DNA of 64,000 bases. Source: Oegoconia quadripuncta (taxonomy: Eukaryota > Arthropoda > Insecta > Lepidoptera > Autostichidae). Location: positions 36,638,778 through 36,702,777 of the forward strand of contig OX438744.1 in the NCBI GenBank assembly GCA_949316235.1, given 5' to 3'. Shown in pieces: positions 1 through 12,300 of this stretch (its first letter is position 1; the number at the start of each line of letters is the position of its first letter). Below the pieces are notes generated by a model. That model saw nothing but the letters and a program-made list of their open reading frames with translations. It searched no databases and was not told the origin of the DNA. Made by a program: the position numbers and the translations under genes.

Positions 1-1013
1 TAGAGTTGAATCCGCATTTCTTCTCGGTTTCGCGACGTCAATTAAACGAGGGATCCAATAACATAAGTCAAAAGTTTTGTTAGTATTCGTCGATAAGATC
101 TATCCTGATTGCTTATAGGTTGAGCAATCCGTTTTAATGTCGGCCATGGAGTTATTGAAGTTTCGGAAACGATACATTGATTTGGTGAGACGTTCAAGAG
201 TGTTAGGTCGTGAATGCGTCGTCGTCCCGAAGCTAGAAGCAATAGCATAGCAACATGTTGGGAGACTCTGAATAAGTTAGAGTCGTCTATGTTGCGTGAG
301 TCAATTCGTCAGATCTTCGACCTGCCAGGTGCATGGTTTGTGACGTGGGGGGTTCTTAATGAAATCGATTTGAGGGTTTTTTTTTAACTATCAATTGTCG
401 ATTTGTGGACGAGTATGGCCCTATAAGATAGTTTCTTTACTTCGTTGCTACATCGGTTGGATTTGTATTACACGGGAGTAATCCGGCGTGAGTGAGAACA
501 TTGCAACCAACTTTCCCATGCTGGTTTATATGTCTTAAGGATTGACTCTCTCCGCGCAGATTGCAGTATTTTGCGTTCTGCATCAGACCAATCAATTGTC
601 ATCTCGCCCCAGCTCATATTTTTCATACCTGCAAAGTCATTTTGTCGACTTCCCGCGGCGGTCGGTTCGTTCTGAGGTCTAGAAAATGAGCTCTGAGGTT
701 CTTGATGTGAAATGGAGGACCCAGTGAAATGCAGGTGTCTTTAAGTCTGGGGTCCAAAATGCTTCAAGGTAATCCACGTCGGGACTACCACCAGATAATT
801 GCCTTGACAGATTCATATGCTGCTGCCACTTTTTCTAAATTTATAAGTCTGAATTTGGGAGGCTTTATGAAAAATTTAAACGTTTCAGATTGAAGATCAA
901 CCTGTGGGAACCATTCGCCTTTTCCCCCAGAATTATTGGTGAAATAAATCCCGTATTAAATTTATTCGGGGATATAACTTCATTGTTAGAGAGATTGGTG
1001 ATGTGTTCTATCA

Positions 1014-1380
1014 TCAATATTTGTCTGATCGTGTGGGTTTAACCCATGGTGGTGGAAACCTGCGACTTCTCATGGATCCATTCCATGAGGTTATGAGGCG
1101 CGTGCAGTATTGCTCGGACCAGGGGGCATTGTACAAGTTTTCTTCGAAGAGCTCTAAACCTTCTCTCTGAAGTTTTTTTGCCTCTGGTATACCAATGATC
1201 TCTCCCAACTCTGCGTTATAGATTGTCGCCAAAGAGTTCCGCGAAACGCAGGTTTTTGACGGGCCAGTTCCGCCAGCCTTCCGGGAAGTGCTGATCAATT
1301 AGAGCAACAATACCGTTGTAAAAAGCTCTGTCTTCAGGATCGTCTGGTGGACAAAGCTTCCCCATGGTGACGGACGCCAT
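1014..1380 (-). pseudogene. Decayed protein-coding remnant, unknown family
   Basis: On the minus strand an ATG at 1380 opens a frame of about 54 codons (it begins MASVTMGKLCPPDDPEDRAF and contains EGWRNWPVKN). It stops near 1216. A second frame at 1298-1014 continues in similar amino-acid style (AKKLQREGLELFEENLYNAP). One frameshift near 1220-1260 would join them, so this looks like a once-coding sequence that has broken. I do not recognise the family. A mobile-element protein is a reasonable guess given the surroundings, but no catalytic motif is visible. Confidence 0.4.
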
Positions 1381-2065
1381 GATCTGTAATGATATTGAGT
1401 GAGCGCATTAGAATTTTGCGTATAGCAGTGATTTGGGCTCACATCTACTATTGGCTAGCCATGTCACCTGAACTAGCAGCTTATGTTATCAGATCAGTCC
1501 TATTGATTTGGATGGAATCGTATGGATTTCATTGGATGCGAATCGTATGCCATCGACATCCCTGAATAGTCGGTGCGCTGAGGTACCGCACGTGGGCCTA
1601 ATTTAGTGCGTAGAGGGTAGTGAATTGGTAATTCGGAGAAATTGAACCTTCAACTATGTGTGATATGCATGTGCTGGGAGGACATGCATTGCACCATATC
1701 ATTTTATTTAAGTTGTAAGTGATTTCTTTACAACTAAGAACACTTACGAAAACTATTTACGATTACCTTGTGGAATGGTACTACCGATGACGCCAAGGAA
1801 CAAAAGCGTACTGAAGAGAAAGCCGCCGCGCTGACTCGGTTGACGCACTAGTCACGTGACTGGTGTCAAGAAACACTTGAATCAGGAAAAGGGGAACCTA
1901 CTGGGTTTTGCCTAAGATAGCGCTGATGTTCAATACATTAGTCTCATATTGGGTTAAGCCTGAAGGCTCGAACACCTAAATAAACTATTATTATAATTGA
2001 TCGATTAATATAAGATAAACCATAATAAAAGGTTTTTCAACAAGAACTTTGTATTTTTATGATCA
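1381..2065. other. Stretch without recognisable gene
   Basis: AT-rich non-coding sequence with stops in all frames. No splice-bounded exon or clear repeat boundary is seen. Confidence 0.4.
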
Positions 2066-2088
2066 GCTGTACCACATGACTGTTTTGA

Positions 2089-3056
2089 GGCTTTTTGGCG
2101 GGAACGCAGCGAATGATGTTGTATTTGTGTTTTTATTTCTTGAAATTTGAGCATTCTGAGATTAATAATGGCAGAATAAATTAGTGCGTAGCAAAGTTTT
2201 CCCACAAAAAGTCACAAAATCTTCTGTAAATCATTCTGTCACTTTACTGAATTACTACAGGATGTTTTCGTGTTTAGGCTGATGGCTTTACTGCCAAGCC
2301 ACAATAAAAAATTACAGTTTTGACATTTCGTTTTTTGGCGGGATCTCGGCGAGTGAAGTTGCATTTTTGTTTATAATTCTTATAATTTGTGCATTATTAA
2401 AGTGCGTAACGAAGCTTGCAGGTTCCCATAAGAAGCCGCCAAAATCTTTTGTAAAGCATTCTGCCACTTTACTAAAGAATGACTTGACCGTGACTATACT
2501 ATACTATACGCCAAGTATACGACGAATTACTTGTTTTGACTGAGACAAACTCATAAACTGAACAAATAAGACATGGCTGTATGGGCTTAGATCCCTTTGC
2601 CTTATCCGAGAGGAGCGAATAAATCGAAAAAAAAATGAGATGTAGGTATTTATTATTGATATTGAGGCTTTTTGGCGGGAACTCGGCGAGTGATGTAGCA
2701 TTTTTCTTTATAAGTCTTATAATTTGTGCATTCTAACTTTTGAAGCTTAATAATGGCAGAATATTGTGCAGCAGACGTTAGTGACGGTGTACAAGTGAAG
2801 GGACGTGTAAATTAAAGTGCGTAACGGAGCTTTCGGGTTCCCACAATAAGCCGCCAAAATCTTTTGTAAAGCATTCTGCCACTTTACTCAAGAATGACTT
2901 GACCGTGACTAGACTCTGTATACGCCAAGTATACGACGAATTACTTGTTTTGACTGAGACTGACTTACAAACTGAAGAAATAAGAGAAATAAGACATGGC
3001 TGTTATGGGCTAGATCCCTTTGCCTTCTCCTAAAGGAGAGAATGAAACCAAAAAAA
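2089..3056 (+). mobile_element. Cluster of three poly-A-tailed retroposon copies (family R)
   Basis: Three related units begin near 2089, 2330 and 2666 with the head GGCTTTTTGGCGGGA. The third is fullest: it carries an ATGGCAGAATATTGTGCAGC segment, a GTGCGTAACGGAGCTTTCGG segment and a 3' end reading CCCTTTGCCTTCTCC before an A-rich tail. The A tail and 5'-truncated copies indicate retroposition. The cluster ends about 240 bp upstream of the THAP-ZZ start codon. Copies of the family also lie at 6938-7274 (minus) and 24010-25260 (plus). Confidence 0.75.
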
Positions 3057-3256
3057 TTATTGATATTGATTGGCCTGCCTATCAAAGGGCGTACATTATT
3101 AAAAAAAAATTATTGATATTGATTGAGCAGTTCTTGTCGAAGTTTGGTGTTTTGTCTGTTTAAAAGACTTTTCTCTACTTTCATTGTGTAAACATCGCAT
3201 AAATACTGGTGGTATAAGTAGTTAGATTATTTTGCGCCCCCTTAGCGACGCTATTA

Positions 3257-3261
3257 CCAAT
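3257..3261 (+). promoter_or_regulatory. CCAAT motif upstream of THAP-ZZ gene
   Basis: A CCAAT pentamer lies about 30 bp before the proposed start codon at 3292. It could be promoter or 5' UTR sequence. There is no TATA box at a typical distance. Short motif, weak evidence. Confidence 0.2.
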
Positions 3262-3291
3262 CAGTTTAGTAAACTTAGATAATACTAAATT

Positions 3292-3337
3292 ATGAGCAAA
3301 AAGTGTTGTGTGTTGACTTGTGGTGTTGTACAGACTC
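3292..3337 (+). CDS. THAP-ZZ exon 1: start codon and first THAP cysteines
   Basis: It encodes [15 protein letters not shown] plus one base, and is followed by a strong donor GTAAGT. The Cys-Cys-x3-Cys arrangement directly after a short N-terminus is what a THAP domain needs. The phase-1 end fits the next exon exactly. Confidence 0.75.
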
Positions 3338-6300
3338 GTAAGTACATAATTTGAAGTTTGCAAGTTAGGTTGACTTGCAAGTAGTCTCTAGCAATGTGCA
3401 TGTAGATCGAGTGGTCTTTTCAAAAAGTTGCTCGCAACTGACTGAACTAAAAAAACACGATATAAAAAACCATATAAAAAAAAAAACTAAAAAAAAAGTT
3501 ACGTTCAATCACTGGAAAATGTCTTAGAGGTGTTCAGTACAGAACCTCGCCTGACATATCGGCACAATTGTGAAGACTCGCGCCATCTATCGGCGAACCT
3601 GTGAACCCATCTATAAAGGATCTATTGACTTCAAGTGTACCTTTCTCACGGGTTCCAGGACAATGCGATAGATCGCGAGAATCTAAATATACCTATATAT
3701 ATATATACTGGCGCGCGGCCAGTTTCTCGCCCTCTTGCGATCGGACAACTCTCCAATTTATACCCTCGATCACCACGCACGGCAGTTTCTTCTCCCAACA
3801 CAAGGAAATGTCATAATTTCATTCTTTTCTAAAAACTAGACCAAACAGTTTGAAGTTGTCCGAAAACTATTTAAAGCGCGCTTTTATGGCTTATCTAATG
3901 GTAACCTGTGGAATCTGACAAATACGCCCACCATTCTAACAGAATTTCATTTCACACCGTTATAAAAAATCTTTGGATGTCCTGCTTAGAGGGGAAAAAG
4001 AAATGGTCACATTAAAACTGTAGTTTCTCCCTCGAACAGTACGATGCGACGGCACCACTCTAAAACTGGTTTTAGTTTAGTTGGTGTACACCCGTAATTT
4101 ATTTTATTGGAAATTTATTTAAATTTATTTAGAACTCATATTTTGTGCAAGTTTTTTTATTTATTTAATTTAATGATGACAATTATGTGGAATAGGCTAC
4201 AAACGCGACCTTTAAATGACAAAATTAACGATGTATTCCATTATGGTTTTGACAAAAATAATTATACCAATGCCAATACCTGCTATTTCACTTACAAATA
4301 CAAATACACTTTATTGCACAACAGAAAAGAAAATACAGTTTCAGAAATTTCAGAAACACTTACCTAATATGCCCTATTTTTTTCCTTACGGTAAAAAACA
4401 CACACCTATATCAGTTATTGAGATTCGGAAGTCTGCGATCCTTCATAGTGTGAGCTGTTTTTTTTTCTATAGGTCGGTTCCTTACTGTGGTTCCTTAAAT
4501 CTATATATTATAATAAATAATATAGAGCGTCGGTGGCTCGGCTTTTAAGACGTGGTCTCCCAATTTGGGAGGTCCGGGTTCAATTCCCAGGCAGGATCAA
4601 TGAGTTTTTAAATTTAATTACTTAAGTGCATTTAGCCGACTGCTCTTAAAACGGTGAAGGAAAACATCGTGAGGAAACCTGCATGCCTGAGAAATAAAAT
4701 ATTCCTGCCCGCATTGGCCCAGCGTGGTGGACTACGGCCCATACTCCTTTTATACCTATATCCTTGCAGTCGGATGTTTACGGATTCATGATAATAATAA
4801 ATAAATACATAACTTTGGGGGATTACTTTAACTGGAAACATAGTATATATAACGAAAAATTAAAAATTTTAAGAAAAGTAGATATTAAGCTACTGAAGAA
4901 AATGCACCTTGACTTGAGCTTTTAAGATATTTAAGGACGGAGAGCGACGATTAGACTCCGGAAGAAAGTTCTAAAGGCGAGTAGCTTGCAAAGTGAAGCA
5001 CTGGCCGTATGATCTAGACAAATTTTGAGGAACATAAAGACGAAGTCTCTCAGAGGAACGTAAGGGAAGACTATATGAGTGGAAGACAGGAAACTGTTGT
5101 TTAATATATTGGGTGCCTTGGGATTGAACAATACGATGTTTGTATTTTTAAACCATTTATTTTCCACACACACATAGATAAATACTGATAAATTACAAAA
5201 TTACAGAAATAATAGAATTTATAAAAATGGACACTAATTTAGTTCTAATGCCTTATTAATAGTATTAACGAGCTCTGTTGATTGCGACCATAAAAAGGGT
5301 CGCTGTTGTGCGACCTAGCGATTTAGATTTGACGGCGAATAAATATAACATACAAATAAAATAGAAAAACATTCACAATACATATAAACGTCAGGTCGTA
5401 ATAAAATAAACTATTTATGATATTAATATTATGTAAGAAACACAGGCTCTTTAGATTAGTTCTCTAAGTTAGGTTTTAAATTTTTGTCGACACTGATCTA
5501 AGGCTGGGAATATACGTCAAATTTTTCCTTCCGATAGTCTGATGAGACTATCTGGAGGCGTTGAAGCCATAGTTTTATTTGAACACTCGATACACGTCTG
5601 ATCCGATAGTCGGATCGGACGTCCGAGTTGGAAACAGCGCCGAGGTGTTTACGATTTTTATCGGTTTTTCTTCTTTTGCGTCAACACGAGTAAATATTCA
5701 CAAACACTCCAAAACTGGTTTTAGTTTAGTTGGTGTAACATCCAAATCGACACCAGTAATTCGTCGTCCATTTTTTGCTCCGCATGCAAGCACTCGAGAA
5801 CAACTGAGTTCAGAAAAAGCTGACGGAAGAATCGGACGTGTATTGAGTGCATACGATCATATTAGACAATCGCAAACACCATCGGACGTATATTCCAGGC
5901 CTTAAAGTGTACCAGAGTCAGAGCAAAAAGTGAATGGGTAAAACTGTCCGCATTAGATTTGAAATTCTTTTTATTCTATTATCATTTTATGTGGGTACAA
6001 TTTCCCTGAAAGTAAAGACGTTTTGTTTTTATTAAATTACTCTTGCCATTTGATATGATTAAGCTTTATAAAATTGGTAGTGTTATTTTATTTTTTATAA
6101 TATTTCAGGTGGTGAACCTGTACTACATTCATTTCCTGACCCATTTGAAGAAAAAACAAGATTTTATGCTTGGGTATTTGCGATTGGCGGTGACATGCCA
6201 GGCTTACACTGTGTTTATATTTATAATAATTGTCTGATTTGCCACAGGCACTTTGAAAAAAAATTCCACTGCCCTGGCAATCGTCTTAGTAGTCTTGCAA

Positions 6301-9300
6301 TCCCATCACTCCATTTGGAAGGTAAGCTTTCTCACCCCCTGTGGTAAATATGTTACAGGTTTGAAGCCTTATTGTGACATTGTATAGCGCCGAAATGTCT
6401 GAACTGATTTCAATATGGTCGTTTATTTTCGAACGCCGCGCCGATTTTTGCAAATTGCAGGTTTTTTGATAATATTTATCAGACAAAATGGTTAGCCAAT
6501 CTAGGCAAAACCATTACGTTCCGGAAAACAAGATAGAAATTTTTAATGACGGAGCAAATACTAAGAAGGGGTGAAGGGGACGCGTCGTCCCTCCGCGGGT
6601 AACCTCTATGCTCAATGGCGCATCTATACAGGGTGAACTTGACTTCGTGTACTTCCCATTAACTGGTAACGCCACTCTCGAATATGAACAACTTTACCCA
6701 AGGAACCATAGTCGAATTCGATAAAAAAAATTCGATAACGCATACAATGTAAACCATTCTGAAACCTGATACCAATACATACCTACGTATTAATTACATA
6801 TATGATATGATATACAGGGTGTTAGGTGGACGGTTGTACAAACGGAGTCAGCAGCATGGGGGGTCATTTTTTCTTCTTATTTTTGAGGATGGCAACCAGT
6901 CAACCTCACTGTCGAGGGACATTACTGCCAGTTTCGAGTGAAAATTTTTATTTCTCTTATTTCTTCAGTTTATAAGTCAGTGTCAGTCAAAACAAGTAAT
7001 TCGTCGTATAAGTACTTGGCTTATACAGAGTCTAAGACTCGGTCAAGTCATTCTTCAGTAAAGTGGCAGAATGCTTTACAAAAGATTTTGGCGGCTTCTT
7101 GTGGGAACCCGAAAGCTCCGTTACGCACTTTAATTTACACTTCCTTTCACCTGTACACCATCACTAACGTTTGCTGCACAATATTCTGCCATTATTAAGC
7201 TTCAAAAGTTAGAATGCACAAATTATAAAGAAAAATGCAACTTCACTCGCCGAGATCCCGCCAAAAAGCCGGGGGGTCATTTGCTACTCACCTGGCCCAA
7301 ATTTTTAGGGCTTGGCCCCACAGTTCAAAAAAAAATTGTGTTGATTTTCGAAAAATGACCGTAATTAATCGCTTAAACTAAAATAAATCAAAAAGTTATG
7401 GGTAGATCAGCCAGATTCTATCATTCTAGTAAAATTATTATTTTGTGTAGATAATCCGCAGAAAAATAATTATGAGCCATCAAAGTCACAAGAAGGGTTC
7501 ACATAAACAAAATTTTTGATCTTTAAGAGGCTTTAAAAAAAACTAAAAATATTCAAGATCTTCTATTTCTCTAAAAACATCTCCAATTTGTGCCATTTTG
7601 AATGGTATATACCACACACGGTAGTACTTTTTTATTTACTTCAGAAATTTATTACTTTCATAGATCCGGCCCATTTTACACAAATTCGATTTTATGGAAA
7701 ATAAGTTACTGTGAACAATACAAAGCGTGTAGCAGGTAAAAAAATGTTATCTCATTCGTACCTAATTGATAAATCTATGGTGTCTGTATTACTTAAGTAA
7801 CAATTTACACTTTTTTTTCTCTCGTCTATTCTTTTCTGAACTATGTTATACTGTTTCCACTTTTTAATTATATTTGATCTATCGTTATGTATCGATATAA
7901 TACAAGAAGCTTATACCCAATAATAACATTGTTACTGCCTGCGACACCTAGGGGGAGAGCCTGGCAATCTGAAAACAGGTTTATTTTCCTAGTTCAGATG
8001 TCAGTCTCACAAGTGAAATAGTATATTTGGGCATGAATTTTGTAATAATGCTGTTCTTTCTTACCTATTTACCTTGTGTGTGAAACAATAAAGATTATTA
8101 TTATTATTATTATTCTAATGGCGTAACATTAAAAACATGAATTCCAAAAATGTATTATTCTCACGTCACATTTATCAAAGTTGTTCGAAATGCTGGCCTC
8201 CATTCCTTATGCATGCACGACATCTTCTCTTTACTTCCTCAGTAGTCGCAATTCTTGCTTCATCGTGTCGAAAGCTGTATTTATTCATTGAAGTAAATGT
8301 TCTCTACTTTCAATTTCTTCGAAGTATACTAATTATTTGGCCCGCCCCCAGACATAAAAGTCTAACGATGTGGGGTCTGGGGATCGGGTGAGCCATGGAT
8401 AGGGGCCATCTCGACCAATCCAGGAGTTTGAGAATACGTTGTCTAGGTATTCCCTAATATTTAATCGTCAGTGTGCTGGACAACCGTCTTGTTGAAAGAC
8501 TATGGGGCTATCTCCTTGGAATATTAACAATTCGCCCGACCAATTGGTCACCAATTACACCTGCCCAAACATTCACACTAAATCTTCTTTGATAAGATTT
8601 CGGTATCTTGCCGCGTGGAATTCTATCTCTTGGTGCAATTTTACCTGACAATTTGAATGGAGACAATTATCTTAGTTTTTCACAAAACGACCTGCCCGAA
8701 TTAGTTAGCGAATTGTCAATATTCGAAGGAGATAGCACCATAGTCTGTGGGAACTGTGGGATTTATCCAGGCCGCTTTACACTCCCTCCTGCTCAAATTC
8801 CGTGACCAAGAGTAACTACTCAACAGATTCTCCCAAGTGTCGGTGATAATAGGTAACAAAAGTCACTCACGCTTCTGTATGTACTAAGTTATTTGTCGGT
8901 GCGTCTCATTGGACGGTTGGTAGCAATATGAACGTACTGTGAAGTTACAGAGAGATGACTGTCCATTATGTAAATCCGTCGTAAAATTTTCGCCGCCGAG
9001 GACATAGGTAAAGTAACTTGCTAAAAACTGTATTTGTTATATTGTAGAAATTGGCCTCACTAACACACAATCATCAGTAGAGACATATTATCCAAACTAC
9101 AAACATCCATTTGATCTTGGTTTCCCCCAAGAACAAGAAGAAATCATAAACCTTGCACCTGCTAATTCCAGAAGTTCAGCCCAAGATCCTGCTTCCAAAG
9201 AAACATTTCAATTTCATCCAGGTAACAAAGTATTAATTTATTTATAAAAACTCGTACCTACTTCTTTGTGTGCTTATAAATTATTATTGTTTCAGGTGCC

Positions 9301-12300
9301 ATAAAATATTTTGGAGAGGCAACATTGAAACGTGTAAAGAAGTCAACTATAACAACTGCTATAACTACAAGTAAGCTTTGTTTATTTGGAGACGTTGGAA
9401 TAGTCATGCAAATAGTACTCTTTATTGCGCAAAATTATTTACAATATTTTTTGATGATAACAATAGAACACAATTATATACACGGTGGAATGTAATCACA
9501 AAGTACGTAAAGCGGCGCGTTAGGATTTTAAGGGCCTATACGTAGTTCATTGCCGTATAAAGTCGCTGAAACAATTGCGGTCGGCAATGAATTACGCATA
9601 ACAACGACGCAGCGGGGCCGCGACGCACCGTGTGGCATCGCTCTAAGACTGATTTATATGTACCGTAGGTTGATCAAGCGCGATATAAAGGTTTCTCTAG
9701 GATACTCACACGATACTCTTCTCAGTGAAGGTGTTACCCTAGCTCCGGGTTTAATATTATTGTTCTGGTAGTTGGCGGTTTCTTGCTTCTTGCCTGCAAT
9801 TTGGGTTAAAATTGAGACATATGTATTGGCTTTACGACATCAAGTCAGAACTTTCCGTAAAAATTAAGGTGCCTCTATAAATGCATCCCAAAACCAGTAT
9901 GGTCGTATGGCATCCGTTATGGGGAATCGCTGTCGCTGGATCCCGATCCGATCCGATACCGATCGCTGGAAATATTACAAAGATTCCGATCTAAAATTGT
10001 GAAATTATTAACTGGAGCACCCTTGTATATGTGACTAATGCAATGCTACGTCAGAATCTAATCTAAATCTAAAATCGAAAGAAATAGAAAAAACTGCATC
10101 CCAATAATATTGACAGACATTACTAGTCTCCAAATCCGACATGCACTATCCAAATATTAGCATTCAATCTAATGACGACCGATTGGTGTAGTGGATAGTC
10201 ACTTTATGTATGTTTATCCGTTATCTAGTATCCATAGCACAAGCTTTGCTTAGTTTGGGACTGGATTATAAAGATAAAGATAAAGATAGTTTATTTGTAA
10301 GAGCATGAGTAAATATTGTACATTCAGATGTTATATTAAATTTAGTCCTGCATGTCTTGCCTCACGGCGTACAAATCGTCGATGATTATACAAATCACGA
10401 TTGGTGTAAGTGTCCGAAATATTATAAAAAAAAAATGAATCCATGGCAGGGAGGAGCAAGTTGAAGCGATGAGTGCTCGAACAAGAGAAGATAGCTGTAC
10501 CTCTGGGTGATGCTCAAACCAATAAACACATATTGGTCTGTGGGGGTCATGCTATGAAACTACGTAGACAAAATGAAGTCAAAACCGTCTCTATTGCCCA
10601 ACTGTTGACATATTGCAAGGAATGGGGGGTAAAAAAAAGGTATAATAATGAGGCGAGCTGGGAAATCGCGTATTCGATGATCTCTCGAAATCCACATACA
10701 AGTTAAAAAAAGTATTGCCACCTTTTGGTTAGTTTTTCATCACACCACGTGTGGATGTGATTTAAATGGAAGGGACAGGAGTAGGAAAGAGGAAGTTAAA
10801 ATTAATCCTTTTCTACAATTGAATTCAAGCTATACAAAATTAATTAAAATTATAGCCCTTCCGTAAAATACCATGAGTGAGAGTAACATTGTCACCAGTT
10901 TTTACATTAAGGAGTTTTTGAGTGGAAAAACACGTAGATAAACAAGACATGAAGAGTGATTTGGTATTTCTTAAATATTATTTTAATTTACAGAACTGAC
11001 GACAAAAAATTCTAAAATTACCTGTATTTTTTTGCAGTTGTACCCATATTTTAAAGGTTTCGTTTTTAACTTTTTCAATTTATTTTTTAAATTTACTAGG
11101 TGGGTAGAGGTAACTTTAGTGGCACCATATCCATTGTTCAATTGGAAAACGATTCTTTTTTGTAAAATTGTTGTTTTTATAAAATTGTGAAATGTAATAC
11201 CATCGGTATCATTTCAGGATCTACGATAAAAAAAATGCAATACGTCATCGCTCTCCTCCACCATCCTAACTTCTGTCTTTCTATCCTAACAGTCCGACAC
11301 TTATTTATAATAAACATCGCACTAAAAAAGCACTAAAATCAGCACAGAAATTACTAACAAAAGACGACAAAAATTTAGTTGGCCTTAACAACACAGGAAC
11401 AAAACATACATTTTCATCTCCACATCATTTTACGTGTCCACAAGAACTCTTGTTTATTTACAGTAATAATAAGAAACTAGGTACTCCAAGAATTTCTTCA
11501 AAATATGTCCTATGAGAGAATGTATGGACTGTATTATAGTAACAATCTTTATACTTTAATCATAGACCTATTCTGTGTTCCTTATTTATAAATCTTTAGT
11601 TTGTATATGATTATATTATTTTAAGTTATAGAAGTTATGGTATTGCCTCAAACACAGGATTCCTTAGTGCAAGCACTTGTGTTACAGCTGCATTTTAGTA
11701 TTTTTTATATTTATTTTGTACCTTTTGGATTAATAACTTTTGATTTTGCAGATATTTCCAGCGTATTTAAGTATTTTATAGATTGGTGTCTGTCGCAACC
11801 ATATCACTACTAGTGTGGGCTCGCACTTTTTCAGTTGTAATATCTAAACTACACCCACTACGCTGATGTGACGAGCTTGTTTGGAATAACGAGACACAGC
11901 CGTACACATCGCCTCGTTGTTTTTACTATTTTAATAATCGTAGCAATTTCAAACATCGTTTAACTATGTCATTCACCTCAGGATCTGCGTGTACTATACG
12001 AACGAGTGCCACTGCTACCACCGAGCCGCTGAAAATAAATAGGTACAGAAAATAAACTTGCACTTGCACTAGCTTTCAAAAATAAATTTCTTAACCCCTT
12101 GAAGATATGCCAAGAAACCACTAATATAAATAACTAGCTATATACCTGGGGAGAAAATTTTCAATATTATTATAACTGGTGGCAGGTTATTTTATGTACC
12201 AAAACGAAAATGTTTGCGGCATGTGGCAGTTTGAGCTTTTTGCTATATTAAATCGGAATGACGTGTTGGTAATTTAAGGGCACTAATTCAGCACTAAATA

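Noticed and set aside
5579..5905. 108-codon forward frame
   Set aside because: It lies within the TIR-bounded element 5501-5902, has no family motif, and does not splice into the THAP-ZZ gene.
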